Notes: generated by a model not told the origin, from the letters alone. 64,000 nucleotides of DNA from Planctomycetota bacterium (GCA_003576905.1 QEVG01000010.1:62001-126000); one strand, 5' to 3'. Shown: positions 27,587 to 37,045, numbered from the stretch's first letter. Translations and numbers: made by a program.

Positions 27587-28258
27587 ATGCGAAAAATTCT
27601 GATGACGCTGTCGATCGGCCTGCTGCTCAGCTCGACAGCCGGCGCCGCCATTGTTGATGTGGGTAACTCGACCGCCCCGTGGCTCGGCTTCATGAACGTC
27701 TTTGAGCTGCCTTCCAACGGAGGTGGCTACGTGTTCGGCAGCCCGTGGGCCGTTGGAGATCTTGTCGCCACTTTTGACGACGGCAACGACAAGCTGACAC
27801 TTTCGCCAAACTCGATTGGCGATTCCAATCCGTTCTGGTACATCGGCGGCGGCGGACCGGGCGCAGCCGGCAACAAGATCATGGAAGCCAACCTGTACCA
27901 GGAATACACCGACGTCTACAACGGCCAGACACTGACCTTCCAGGGCAGCGTGCTTTCGAACACTTTCACGTCGGCCCACTCGGCGTCCATCTTCATCCGC
28001 GATTTTGCGTCGGACTACTCTTCGTTCAACCAGACAATTGTGCCGCTGACCGCCGGCCCCTTCAGCATTAGCCTTGCGACCGATCCCGGCGCGGGCCGCC
28101 ACGTGCAGTTCGGGTTTCAGGTTGTCGGCGTCAACGTGTGGATTACGGACGTCGAGCCGTACGGCAACGCGATGATCACGACAATCCCTGAGCCGGCAAC
28201 CCTGGCTCTTCTCGGCTTCGGCGCACTGGCCATGATTCGCCGCCGGCGCCACGCCTGA
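27587..28258 (+). CDS. PEP-CTERM sorting-domain protein in the beta-glucan locus
   Basis: 223 residues with a signal peptide (KILMTLSIGLLLSSTAGA) and a C-terminal PEP-CTERM signal (IPEPATLALLGFGALAM, then RRRRHA). The mature part (about 20-195) is beta-rich with no catalytic motif. It has the general look of carbohydrate-binding or lectin-like PEP-CTERM proteins (phrases GQTLTFQGSVLSN, HVQFGFQVVGVNVWITD). The ribosome site GGAGGAG lies about ten bases before the ATG. The upstream operator pair shared with the glycoside hydrolases suggests it is made together with them, perhaps to bind glucan at the surface (inferred). A terminator follows 40 bases after the stop. The exosortase needed for its processing is not in this window. 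Confidence 0.85.
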   Translation: MRKILMTLSIGLLLSSTAGAAIVDVGNSTAPWLGFMNVFELPSNGGGYVFGSPWAVGDLVATFDDGNDKLTLSPNSIGDSNPFWYIGGGGPGAAGNKIMEANLYQEYTDVYNGQTLTFQGSVLSNTFTSAHSASIFIRDFASDYSSFNQTIVPLTAGPFSISLATDPGAGRHVQFGFQVVGVNVWITDVEPYGNAMITTIPEPATLALLGFGALAMIRRRRHA

Positions 28259-28297
28259 TTGTTGCGAGTGACTACGTCAGAGTACGTGAACTAGGAG

Positions 28298-28335
28298 GCC
28301 GCCGAGTGTAGAACGCTTGGCGGCTTCTCTTTTTT
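28298..28335 (+). terminator. Rho-independent terminator after the PEP-CTERM gene
   Basis: GCCGCCGAG (28298-28306) pairs with CTTGGCGGC (28316-28324) with one G-T pair and a 9-base loop, followed by TTCTCTTTTTT. Confidence 0.85.
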
Positions 28336-28450
28336 GGGGGGCGAATCCGCTTCAGCGAATCCGCGGGCGCGGGCCCAGACACGACGCCTTCGCCCCATTC
28401 CACCGCGCTCGATGCTCCCAGGCAGCACGGAAAGGCCATCGGATCAGTGC

Positions 28451-30559
28451 CTATTGGCCGGTCAATGTGTCGACGAATCCGGCCACATCCAGGCCGTTCA
28501 GGCTTCCGGACTGGTTGACATCCGCCCCGCTGCTCGAGCAGCCTGGGTGCAGCGCGTCGAACAGCGCCGCATCCAGCAGGGCTTCGACAAAGAGCGGCAC
28601 ATCCGACTCGTTCACAACGGCGTCACAGTTCATGTCGCCGGGCACTGGTCCGCCCGGGGGGATCGCCGCACCGCCGTACATGAACGCCACATCGTCAATC
28701 TGAATGTTTGTTATCGGCCCGTTCGTGCCCAGCAATTCAAAAAGCTGGCTCACTTCCGACAAATCGACGGCATCCGAGAAATGCGACATCGGGATCTCGA
28801 CCACATGCCACTGCCCGTCCCGGACAAAACCGTACGGGTCGCTTCCGTTTGCAAAGGTGATCCACTTCTGTCCGATCTCGTTTACGTTGCCGCTCTTCAT
28901 TCCGATGCGAAACGTCACTGTCGATGTCGTCTTCATGGCGAATCGCAGCAGGCTCTCAGGATACCGGAACGCGGTCAGATTGTGCTTGACGTTCGGCGTG
29001 AAGGCCGCCCCGAACCACGTCGGGCCGGGCGTCGATGTCAATCCGATCGACGCGGAACCCTCGTACGGCAGCGGCGAACCGGGCATGGGCATAAGCGTGT
29101 TCTCCCAAACATAGAACTGCCCGTCGGCGCCGAGGGTCAGTTGACCCGCCGTCGCGTGGGCCGGCGTTTCGGTGAAGACGCCGTAGTTCCCGTGTTGAGG
29201 TGCCGGGCGTGCGACGCTGGGTGTCCAATAGACATTATCAATTGAGAAGTTGATCGGGGCGGCCGGCGCCTGGCCGCGCACCATGAAGATCTGCTTGATC
29301 GTGTGGAAGTCGATGTTGCCGAAACGGTTCAGCGGAATGACCACCTCGTGCCAGTTGCCGTCGCGGACCAGGCCGAATTCCTCTCCCCCGCTTACAAGAT
29401 CCAGCCAGCCCTCGCCGGCCGCGGAGCTGGCGATCCCAAAGCCAATCGTATGGTGCGTCGTCGTCTTCATGTGGAAATGAAGGAGACCGTCGGAATAGTT
29501 GCTCATGTTTCGGTCGGCCAGACAAAAGGCCCCCATGCCGAACCAGTTGCCGGGACCGGCATTGAACGACCACGCCTCGCTGCCTTCGAACGGCGTGACC
29601 GGAACGGAGGCGAGGTTGTTCCATACATATAGCTCGGTATCCGTGCCGTACGTCACCGAATTGCCCACAGGCGTGGTCTCGGTGAAAACGCCGAACGCCC
29701 CGCTCTCGGCCGAATCGTCACCAAAATAAAGCTCTGTGTGCGCATTGTCGTACAGTCGGATCCAGTCCACCTCGAGCCTGGCCGGAAACGGCGCGGTGAT
29801 AAGCGCGGGATCCGTAATCTGAACGAAGTTCACCCCGCCCACCGCCAGGTTTACGAGAATGAAAAACGGGCGATGGAACTCTTCCAGCGAGTTCGCCTCG
29901 ATCGTGCTGATGTCGATCGCCCAATACGGAGTCCCGTCCAGAGAAGCCGTGATCAATGTCGGCGTCCATGACACGGAATAGATGTGAAACGCTCCATTCA
30001 AGTTCACGGGCGACGTCGTGCTTCCGCTGTAGCCCGCGTAGGAGCCCATGAAATCCCAGTGCGCTGCGGCGGAAACCTTGCGGTTGACCGTGCCGGCGGC
30101 AATAGAAGCGCTGTCCCCCATCTCGAGAACGTCAATCTCTCCGCATCGGGGCCACGTGATCTGCCCGATATTGCGTCCGAGCAGCCAGAAGGCAGGCCAG
30201 AGACCGTTCTGCAGATCGGGCACCTTGATCCGTGCTTCGAGCGTACCATACTTGAATGCAAACCGACCATGGGTTTTCAATCGTGCCGATGTGAACTGTT
30301 TGCCCTCGTAGTTCTCGCGTAATGCCCGGATAACAAGGACTCCGTTTTCAATGAATACATTCTCCGGTCGTGCGGTGTAGAACTGGAGTTCCGCGTTTCC
30401 AAACCCGCTCCCCCCGACATCGAAGGTCCACGAACCGCTGTCGATAGGGGGGCCATCGAACTCCTCGCTCCAGACAAGGGACTGCGAACGTGCCGGTGCG
30501 GCAAGAACCAGAACGACGGGCAACGTGGCAACAACGAAGCGGATCGATTGCCGGCTCAT
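28451..30559 (-). CDS. Secreted GH16 beta-glucanase (laminarinase-like) with duplicated C-terminal module and dockerin-like tail
   Basis: 702 residues. After a signal peptide (to about residue 25), the GH16 domain spans about 28-275 with the catalytic motif EIDVLE: Glu141 nucleophile, Asp143, Glu146 acid/base. GH16 enzymes of this type hydrolyse beta-1,3 or mixed beta-1,3/1,4 glucans such as laminarin. Two copies of a roughly 160-residue beta-sandwich module follow. Each begins GVFTETxP and contains YVWxN and an FEGS or YEGS phrase; they are likely carbohydrate-binding. The tail is dockerin-like (DMNCDAVVNESDVPLF, DVNQSGSLNGLDVAGF). The ribosome site GGGGAG precedes the ATG. A LacI-type operator lies about 105 bases upstream of the start. 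The GH16 at 30738 is a separate, non-identical enzyme. Confidence 0.93.
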   Translation of the reverse strand: MSRQSIRFVVATLPVVLVLAAPARSQSLVWSEEFDGPPIDSGSWTFDVGGSGFGNAELQFYTARPENVFIENGVLVIRALRENYEGKQFTSARLKTHGRFAFKYGTLEARIKVPDLQNGLWPAFWLLGRNIGQITWPRCGEIDVLEMGDSASIAAGTVNRKVSAAAHWDFMGSYAGYSGSTTSPVNLNGAFHIYSVSWTPTLITASLDGTPYWAIDISTIEANSLEEFHRPFFILVNLAVGGVNFVQITDPALITAPFPARLEVDWIRLYDNAHTELYFGDDSAESGAFGVFTETTPVGNSVTYGTDTELYVWNNLASVPVTPFEGSEAWSFNAGPGNWFGMGAFCLADRNMSNYSDGLLHFHMKTTTHHTIGFGIASSAAGEGWLDLVSGGEEFGLVRDGNWHEVVIPLNRFGNIDFHTIKQIFMVRGQAPAAPINFSIDNVYWTPSVARPAPQHGNYGVFTETPAHATAGQLTLGADGQFYVWENTLMPMPGSPLPYEGSASIGLTSTPGPTWFGAAFTPNVKHNLTAFRYPESLLRFAMKTTSTVTFRIGMKSGNVNEIGQKWITFANGSDPYGFVRDGQWHVVEIPMSHFSDAVDLSEVSQLFELLGTNGPITNIQIDDVAFMYGGAAIPPGGPVPGDMNCDAVVNESDVPLFVEALLDAALFDALHPGCSSSGADVNQSGSLNGLDVAGFVDTLTGQ

Positions 30560-30662
30560 AGTGGCTTTCTCCCCGTAAGAGCCGCGGCCCGATGGCTCAA
30601 CCGAGACATTACATCGTGACTCTGTTCAAGTTTAGCAGGCCCGCGCCGAAGTCGACACCGGA

Positions 30663-30675
30663 TGCAACTGTTTCA
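30663..30675. promoter_or_regulatory. LacI-type operator copy 3 (GH16 gene at 28451)
   Basis: TGCAACTGTTTCA, one mismatch from the TGAAACWGTTTCA palindrome. On the minus strand it lies just upstream of a weak promoter (TCGACT at 30650-30655, TAAACT at 30629-30634), so its centre would be near -47. Confidence 0.6.
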
Positions 30676-30737
30676 TGTGAGACGCAGAATGAAGGCGCGC
30701 GACAGGAGGCTCGGAAGACCTCGATAGAGCTGCCGGC

Positions 30738-32222
30738 TCAAGGCGTTTCGCCGGCAAGGAGAATGTCGACGAACACCGGCAGGTCGCTCATGTCCGCCCC
30801 CGGCACTGTGTCCACGTCGGCGGCACACTGGCTTCGGGCGCCCACCGACGCCGGAGAAAGCAGCGTCTCCGTGAATCCCGCGATATCGGCCCCGTCCAGA
30901 AGCCCGTCGTCATTCATGTCGCCCTTTACGCACTGGAGGGTAAAGCGGAACCATGACACGTTGTATTCCTGCGCGGTCCCTGAGTTGGACAGGCGCATGA
31001 CCTGAACGCCTTCGTCGAGCGACGCGGTGGCATTGACCGTTGTCCAGTTCTGCCAACCCCCCGTCACTGGCACGGTTACCATGCCGGTCTTGTTGATGCC
31101 GTCAAATGCCAGATGAAATGACCCGCCGGTGGATTGTGACGCGACGCGCGCCTCCACGAGATAAACTCCGGCCGCCTCGACATTGACGGTGTACTCGGTC
31201 CACTCATTCGCGCACATCCAGCCGATGTTGAAGCCGCCCTCGCCGGCCGCCTGAACATCGACTTCTTCCGACGGACGATACGCGCCGCCGTTGTTGCTCG
31301 GGTCGCAATCGAAGTACGCCAGTGCCGGGCCGCCGTCGTCGTAGTCCTCCGCCTCGATCTGGCCGGGTATCGGCCACGGCGTTCCTCCGTAAGGCTCCTG
31401 GGACGCGACATCCTGATACACCCGGACCCAATCCACTTCCATGACCTGCGGAAAAACACTGGAGCCGTTCGGACTGCCTGGGAAGTTTCCTCCGACGGCG
31501 ACATTCAACAGGAAGTGAAACGGGTGATCGAACGGTGCGTTGTCGTCGCCGGGTGCCGCGTCGCTGTACCACTGGTTGCTGCCGCGCGTGCAGTAGGCAA
31601 CGTCATCGACGTACCAACGGAGATAGGTCGGCGTCCATTCCAATGAGAATGTGTGGAAGTCGAGGGAGTAATTGGTGCCGTTGGATCGCGTGCAGGTCAG
31701 GTGGGTGTTATTGGGCCACTGCCCTCCGAAGTGAATCGACCCGTAAATCGTCGTGGCGATGTTGACCGACTCCATGATGTCGATCTCGCCACTGGCCGCC
31801 CACCCGCCATAGGGCGAATTGGTCGGAAGCATCCAAAATGCAGGCCAGATTCCCTGTGTCGATGGCAGCTTGATCCGCGCCTCCATCCGCCCGTACTGGA
31901 ACTCAGCACGGTTCATGGTGCGCAGCCGCGCGGATGTGTAGTTGCGCCCGCCGTAGTTCTCCTGCCGCGCGATGATCTTCAGCGTTCCGTTCGACACCAC
32001 CGCGTTTTCCGGACGCGCCGTGTAGTATTGCAGTTCGTTGTTTCCCCAGCCGGGAATGCCATAGTCCGAGCCGTCGCCGATCATGAACTCCCAGTTCGCG
32101 GGGTTCACGGAGGTGCCGTCGAATTCGTCAGACCAGACGAGCGTATCCGCGTCTGCCGGCGCGACCCCGCAAAGGGCCGCCCAAAGCCCGGCGACCAACA
32201 TTCCGCCACGCCAACTCTCCAT
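30738..32222 (-). CDS. Secreted GH16 beta-glucanase with CBM6-like module and dockerin-like tail
   Basis: 494 residues. A signal peptide (to about 26) precedes the GH16 domain (about 28-275) with motif EIDIME: Glu146 nucleophile, Asp148, Glu151. A CBM6-like domain follows at about 285-430 (PGQIEAEDYDDGG, EWTEYTVNVEAAGVYLVEARVAS, GVQVMRLSNSG); CBM6 modules commonly bind beta-1,3-glucan or xylan ends. The C-terminal 60 residues are dockerin-like (DMNDDGLLDGADIAGF and a degenerate second half). The combination GH16-CBM6 is typical of laminarinases. GGGAG sits six bases before the ATG. It is on the same strand as the other GH16 gene but has its own upstream operator at 32418, about 200 bases before the start, and a TATAAT at 32280-32285. 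Confidence 0.93.
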   Translation of the reverse strand: MESWRGGMLVAGLWAALCGVAPADADTLVWSDEFDGTSVNPANWEFMIGDGSDYGIPGWGNNELQYYTARPENAVVSNGTLKIIARQENYGGRNYTSARLRTMNRAEFQYGRMEARIKLPSTQGIWPAFWMLPTNSPYGGWAASGEIDIMESVNIATTIYGSIHFGGQWPNNTHLTCTRSNGTNYSLDFHTFSLEWTPTYLRWYVDDVAYCTRGSNQWYSDAAPGDDNAPFDHPFHFLLNVAVGGNFPGSPNGSSVFPQVMEVDWVRVYQDVASQEPYGGTPWPIPGQIEAEDYDDGGPALAYFDCDPSNNGGAYRPSEEVDVQAAGEGGFNIGWMCANEWTEYTVNVEAAGVYLVEARVASQSTGGSFHLAFDGINKTGMVTVPVTGGWQNWTTVNATASLDEGVQVMRLSNSGTAQEYNVSWFRFTLQCVKGDMNDDGLLDGADIAGFTETLLSPASVGARSQCAADVDTVPGADMSDLPVFVDILLAGETP

Positions 32223-32417
32223 GCTCGCTCCCGATATCTCGGCTCGAGACGTCCCAAGAACTTACCCCCACCGACCTGAATTATATCGGAAACAGGGCTG
32301 GATTCCGACCCCGATCAGCTGGGTTCCGTAAAGCCCCCGCGCCCGTTCGTTGCAGATGACTACACAGCTATGCTGCCGTAACCCTAAATTGGCATCCTGA
32401 CCTTGCGCCTCATTCCG

Positions 32418-32430
32418 CGAAACAGTTTCA
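32418..32430. promoter_or_regulatory. LacI-type operator copy 4 (GH16 gene at 30738)
   Basis: CGAAACAGTTTCA contains the perfect core GAAACAGTTTC. It lies about 200 bases upstream of the GH16 start. A half-site GAAACAG (32290-32296) occurs in front of the TATAAT at 32280-32285, which could allow looping. Confidence 0.6.
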
Positions 32431-32496
32431 TCCGCATTCCGCGTGCGAAACACGCTGAACATCAATGACTTCTGTCCGTCACCCCAATCTTTTCCG

Positions 32497-33834
32497 TTAA
32501 CTCCCGCCCGTGTCAGACCTCTTGGGGTCGGCAATCAGAATCGGCACGTTTGCCGTGGACGCGTTTCCTTGGCCGTCACGCACATAGACGAAAACCCGAT
32601 AGGCTCCGGGCTGCTCCGGCGCGCTGATAACCGCCTGGCTCCCCGTCGCCGCGATCTGGACCCGCACGACCGGCGGGGCCGCTTCGGGGTCTCCCCCTGA
32701 CCGCTTGTCCGTCGATGCGGAACGGACCTCCCATGCGTAATCCAGTTTATCGCCGTCGGGATCATCCGCGCGAATCGCGCACGTCAGTTTCGTCCTGGGT
32801 GAATAGACGTGTTCACCCGCCTTCGAAGGCGTGGCAGAAGACACCGCGCTCAGTTCAAGATCGCCGATCGTCGGGCACCGGTTCCGAGGCGAGCGCCCGG
32901 TCCAGCAATAAGTCATGACATCAACGGCGGGCGTGCGCTCGCCGCTTGGCAGAAACATTCCAAACCATGTGTGGGTATGCTCCTGCTTGTTGCCCCAGAG
33001 AAATGCGTATGAGCCGAGGCATTGTGCCTTGTTCTTCATGACAACATCCCGGTAGGCGCGGCGGTATGTCTCGGCCTTGGCGGTGCTGTTCGGCTCGAAC
33101 TCCTCGCCCCATGATGTCTTGCCCACCTGCCACCAGCCGGTTGGGCCGAACTCAGTCAGCACATATGGCCGGTCAAGCCCTTGTCGCTTCATTTCATCGA
33201 CAAGCCCGCCCAGGTCGCCGTATGCGTTAACACCGAGTACGTCCACGTTTATGCAGTGTGCAACGAACTGCCTGACTTTTTCGTCTCCCGCGCCGGCAAC
33301 GACGGTCATCGTTGGATGTACTGGATCGATCTCCTTGATCATCGCCGCAATGTCATCCACTGCTTTCCAGACCGCAGGGTTCCGGCCGTCTCCTTCCATC
33401 TCGTTTCCGATTCCCCACATCAGCACGGCAGGGTGATTTTTATTAGCCATCACGGCCTGCCGCGCGCGTTCTTTCTGCGCCGCGACCTGCGCGGAGTCTG
33501 CGTAGCTGAAGCCATGTCGCTCGTGCCCGAGCCAGATGCCGACGCAGACAGTCAGTCCCAGGCGATGGGCCTCATCCAGTATCCGTTCAGCCTGGTCTGC
33601 ATCCCACGTTCGAATCGAGTTCCCGCCCGACTGAATCAGCGCGTCGAGGTGCTTTCCCCCGCCGGCTCCCCGAATGAAGTAAGGCTTTCCAGAACGATGC
33701 ACTTGGAAGCCCTCGGCCGACTTCTCGATGCGCACGGGAATGGGGTCCGCGGACGACTCCGCAGGCGCGGCTGCGAGGAGAAGCGTGCCGACCCCTGATA
33801 ACAGACGTCGAAGGATTCGTCGCGCCGATGTCAT
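32497..33834 (-). CDS. Secreted clan GH-A glycoside hydrolase (GH2/GH5-like TIM barrel)
   Basis: 445 residues with an N-terminal signal peptide (RRLLSGVGTLLLAAAPAESSA). The TIM-barrel domain (about 45-330) has the two clan GH-A glutamates: acid/base Glu145 in WGIGNEMEG and nucleophile Glu228 in YVLTEFGPTG. It resembles the barrel of GH2 enzymes without their beta-sandwich domains, and the family (GH2, GH5 or GH158-like) cannot be settled by eye. The C-terminal 100 residues are an Ig-like domain (KLTCAIRADDPDGDKLDYAWEV). The start lies 27 bases after the GH3 stop on the same strand, so the two genes form an operon. Context points to an activity on beta-1,3-glucan or its side chains; that is an inference. 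Confidence 0.85.
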   Translation of the reverse strand: MTSARRILRRLLSGVGTLLLAAAPAESSADPIPVRIEKSAEGFQVHRSGKPYFIRGAGGGKHLDALIQSGGNSIRTWDADQAERILDEAHRLGLTVCVGIWLGHERHGFSYADSAQVAAQKERARQAVMANKNHPAVLMWGIGNEMEGDGRNPAVWKAVDDIAAMIKEIDPVHPTMTVVAGAGDEKVRQFVAHCINVDVLGVNAYGDLGGLVDEMKRQGLDRPYVLTEFGPTGWWQVGKTSWGEEFEPNSTAKAETYRRAYRDVVMKNKAQCLGSYAFLWGNKQEHTHTWFGMFLPSGERTPAVDVMTYCWTGRSPRNRCPTIGDLELSAVSSATPSKAGEHVYSPRTKLTCAIRADDPDGDKLDYAWEVRSASTDKRSGGDPEAAPPVVRVQIAATGSQAVISAPEQPGAYRVFVYVRDGQGNASTANVPILIADPKRSDTGGS

Positions 33835-33861
33835 ATCGCCTGCACCTCCCGACCCGACCGA

Positions 33862-36192
33862 TCATCCGCCAGCGACCTCAAAGCTGCCTTCGAGACCTTC
33901 CGTCGATGACGGGCCGATCCAGACCCTGAACGTTCCAGGCTCAATCCTGTACCGCAGCGCCGAATCGTAGAATCCCAGCTCGGCTACCGGCAGGGAAAAC
34001 GTCACAGTGCGCGACGCGCCCGCGGCCAGATCCACCCGTTGAAAGCCCTTCAGTTGACGCACCGGGCGCGTCATGGTCGCCACGACATCGCGCACGTAGA
34101 GCTGGGCCACTTCTATGCCCGATCGGCTGCCGGTATTCGTGATTTGAGCGCTGATCTCAATCGACTCGCCGGGACGCGCGACCGAGCGACTGATCCGAAG
34201 GTTGGAATACTCAAGCGTCGTGTAGGACAGGCCGAACCCGAATGGATAGAGTGGTGTCCAGGGCACGTCAATGTACTTCGACGTGTACTTCTGGTCGGTC
34301 GGAGGACGGCCCGTGTTCTTTTGCGCGTAATAGATCGGCGCCTGCCCGACATTACGGGGAATCGTGACCGCCAGCCTCCCGGAGGGGCTCGCGTCGCCGA
34401 AAAGCAGGTCGGCAACCGCGTGACCGGCCTCCGTGCCGAGGTGCCACGCGTTTAACACACCCGCCGCGTTCTCGGAGATCCAGGTGATCGACAGGGGTCG
34501 CCCCGCCATCACGACGGCGACGACCGGCTTGCCCGCGGCGCAGAGCGCCTCGGCGAGCGCCTGCTGCACGCCGGGGAGTTCGAGGCTCGATCGCGACGCC
34601 GCCTCGCCGCTCATGTCGCGGCCCTCCCCGACCGCAAGAATGACCAGGTCGCTTTCAGCCGCGATGCGCTGAGCCTCCGCGAAGCCCGATCGGTCGCCCC
34701 CGTTTAGTTCGCACCCCCGGGCGTACCGCACCGTCACACCGCTGCCGGCGCGCTGGCGGATGCCCTCCACGATCGTTACGACGCTCTTCTCAATCCTGGG
34801 AATCACGTCGCCCGGCTTGCCGATGACCGCCCAGGTACCAAGCATCTCGCGCCGGTCGTCCGCCAGTGGACCGATTACCGCGATCGAGCGCACCCGCGCG
34901 CCGATCGGCAAGACGCCATTGGAGTTCTTCAGGAGCACAACGGAATTTCGAGCGACCTCCCTCGCCGCGCTTCGATGCGCCTCGCAAAGGTGCAGCCGCC
35001 TTTCCCGGTCGGCATCGGCATACGGGTTGTCGAAGAGACCCAGTTGATACTTCATCCGCAGGACGCGGCGCACGGCCTGGTCCACGACCCGCTCGGGCAC
35101 GCTCCCCCGGCGAACCCGGTCGCCAAGGGTATCGCGGTACGAGGCGGATGACATGTCCATGTCGACGCCCGCCAGGATTGCCCGTGCCGCCGCATCGGAG
35201 TTATCCGCGGCGAACCCGTGATTGACCATTTCCGTGACCGACGTCCAGTCGCTCACCACGAAACCCTGAAAGCCCCACTCCCCGCGCAAGATATCCGTCA
35301 ACGTGCCGCGGTGTCCGCTGGCCGGGATGCCGTTGATCTCGTTAAAAGCGCTCATGATCGTTCCGACACCCGCATCGACAGCGGCCCGGAAGGGCGGCAG
35401 GTGCACCTCGCGCAGCGTCTGTTCGGAAATGTCCACCGTGTTGTAGTCCCGCCCGCTTTCAGCGGCGCCATACGCCACGAAATGCTTCGCGCACGCCAGC
35501 ACGCTGTCCGCGGAGTTGAGCTTCGCGCCCTGAAATCCCCGAACCCGAGCCGCCGCAATGACACTCCCCAGCCACGGGTCCTCGCCCGCCCCTTCCGCGA
35601 TTCGTCCCCAGCGCGCGTCCCGCGCGATGTCCACCATCGGCGCGAACGTCCAATGAGTCCCCGCTGCCCTGGCCTCCGTCGCGGCGATCCGCGCCGACTT
35701 TTCAGCCAGCTCCGGGCTCCACGTGCACGCCTCGGCGAGCGGGATCGGAAAGATGGTGTGATATCCGTGAATGACATCGTTGCCGAACAGCAGCGGTATC
35801 CGATGCGGCGACTGTTCGACCGCGACGCGCTGAAGTCCGTCCGTGTACGCGGCGCCATGCGCGCCAAGGAACGCGCCGCACCGGCCGGTCCGAATCAACT
35901 CGTGCAGTTCTGACGCGGTCTTTTTTCGAACATCGGGGTTTCCGTCCTCCGACTGCCCGCCCCAGAGAAGCGTGAGTTGCCCGAGCTTTTCCTCCAGCGT
36001 CATCCGCGCAAGAAGCCGCGTGATGTCCGACTCGTGTTCGAGCCATTGCGTCGAAACGCCGGACGCAGCACATCCCGCAATGCAGAAAAGGACCAGGCCC
36101 GCAAGAATACGGTTGGCTCCGACGACCGTCCGGCGGCGAAGCCGAACCCGGCTTTCGATGATGCACCGACGCAGGCAATCAACGGACAACAT
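33862..36192 (-). CDS. Lipoprotein GH3 beta-glucosidase
   Basis: About 776 residues. A lipobox (VLFCIAGC) follows a long basic N-region, so it is probably an outer-membrane or periplasmic lipoprotein. The GH3 TIM barrel contains the nucleophile Asp in GFQGFVVSDW (Asp315 from this start) and the motif KHFVAYGAAESGRDYN. The C-terminal alpha/beta sandwich (SDLVILAVGEGRDMSGEA) and fibronectin-III-like domain (LYPFGFGLSYTTLEYSN) complete the BglX-type layout. It would cut beta-linked glucose oligomers released by the GH16 enzymes. ATG 36192 is chosen for its distance to the lipobox; ATG 36237 is in frame and adds 15 residues, with no better ribosome site. First gene of an operon with the clan GH-A enzyme; the operator lies at 36318. 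Confidence 0.92.
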   Translation of the reverse strand: MLSVDCLRRCIIESRVRLRRRTVVGANRILAGLVLFCIAGCAASGVSTQWLEHESDITRLLARMTLEEKLGQLTLLWGGQSEDGNPDVRKKTASELHELIRTGRCGAFLGAHGAAYTDGLQRVAVEQSPHRIPLLFGNDVIHGYHTIFPIPLAEACTWSPELAEKSARIAATEARAAGTHWTFAPMVDIARDARWGRIAEGAGEDPWLGSVIAAARVRGFQGAKLNSADSVLACAKHFVAYGAAESGRDYNTVDISEQTLREVHLPPFRAAVDAGVGTIMSAFNEINGIPASGHRGTLTDILRGEWGFQGFVVSDWTSVTEMVNHGFAADNSDAAARAILAGVDMDMSSASYRDTLGDRVRRGSVPERVVDQAVRRVLRMKYQLGLFDNPYADADRERRLHLCEAHRSAAREVARNSVVLLKNSNGVLPIGARVRSIAVIGPLADDRREMLGTWAVIGKPGDVIPRIEKSVVTIVEGIRQRAGSGVTVRYARGCELNGGDRSGFAEAQRIAAESDLVILAVGEGRDMSGEAASRSSLELPGVQQALAEALCAAGKPVVAVVMAGRPLSITWISENAAGVLNAWHLGTEAGHAVADLLFGDASPSGRLAVTIPRNVGQAPIYYAQKNTGRPPTDQKYTSKYIDVPWTPLYPFGFGLSYTTLEYSNLRISRSVARPGESIEISAQITNTGSRSGIEVAQLYVRDVVATMTRPVRQLKGFQRVDLAAGASRTVTFSLPVAELGFYDSALRYRIEPGTFRVWIGPSSTEGLEGSFEVAGG

Positions 36193-36317
36193 GACACATG
36201 TCCCCAAAGCCGAACGGCGACGCGGCCACGGGCGCATCGCGCAATGCCACGCGGATTTCCCTGCATGTTACGTGCGCAGACCAGGTTCTTAAAGGAGATT
36301 TCGCGCGTGCATGGGGA

Positions 36318-36330
36318 TGAAACTGTTTCA
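36318..36330. promoter_or_regulatory. LacI-type operator copy 5 (GH3 operon), perfect
   Basis: TGAAACTGTTTCA, a perfect 13-base palindrome and the best copy in the window, with an extra half-site GTTTC at 36332-36336. It sits between the GH3 operon and the divergent membrane-protein gene and could serve both. Confidence 0.7.
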
Positions 36331-36475
36331 AGTTTCGGCGGTCGTACGGCACAGCTGCCGAATCATTCGAGGTTCCTGATTTTCGCGATCGGAATTGGAA
36401 CTCCATTCGCGGCGTGATACACTCCACCAGTGCCGCGGCATATCATCCGCATTCGACGCGCGGCGGAGGCGAGCC

Positions 36476-37045
36476 ATGGATTCCCGGGATTTCCTCAAAG
36501 AGCAGTTTCACGTACTGCGAAGAGAGATTGAGGCGCGCCAGTCGCGACTCTTCTGGACCGTCATGATCGGACTGCTTGGCATGCCCACGATCACGTACCT
36601 TGCCAAGGATGCCGACACACTGGCCTGGCTGGCCATTCCATTCCTCATGATCGTCATTATCGTTCTGTTTCTGGCCGAGCAGAACGCGATGATGCGAGCC
36701 GGCCGGTTCATCCGCGAGAAGATCGAAGGCCATGAGAACCTCGGCCCCGGATGGGAATGCTGGCTTGAGTCACGCTCGGAATTCCGGCTGATGGAACGCA
36801 ACTTCATCGGCTGTTTCATCACGATATTCTTTCTCTACTATTTCCTTGCCGTCGGAATGGCCATATATCGCTTGTGGGGCGAGGTAGCACTGGATCCCTC
36901 GGGCCACTACCGATACTGGTTCTACGGCGCGTGCGTGGCATACGCGATCGGCGCGCTCTGGGCTGTGCTCAATCTCATTCACCACTGGCGATTTACCGTC
37001 AGCACCTCGGCCGATCTGCCCGTTTCCGGCCGAAGGGACGACTGA
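36476..37045 (+). CDS. Hypothetical membrane protein with four predicted helices
   Basis: 189 residues from ATG 36476 (GGAGG seven bases upstream). Hydrophobic segments lie at about residues 23-40 (LFWTVMIGLLGMPTITYL), 46-65 (LAWLAIPFLMIVIIVLFLAE), 111-132 (FIGCFITIFFLYYFLAVGMA) and 150-170 (FYGACVAYAIGALWAVLNLI), with a charged loop of about 45 residues in the middle. I recognise no family. It is divergent from the GH3 operon across a 238-base gap holding operator copy 5, and upstream of the LacI-family gene on the same strand. Co-regulation with the glucanases is possible. No transporter signature is visible. Confidence 0.75.
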   Translation: MDSRDFLKEQFHVLRREIEARQSRLFWTVMIGLLGMPTITYLAKDADTLAWLAIPFLMIVIIVLFLAEQNAMMRAGRFIREKIEGHENLGPGWECWLESRSEFRLMERNFIGCFITIFFLYYFLAVGMAIYRLWGEVALDPSGHYRYWFYGACVAYAIGALWAVLNLIHHWRFTVSTSADLPVSGRRDD

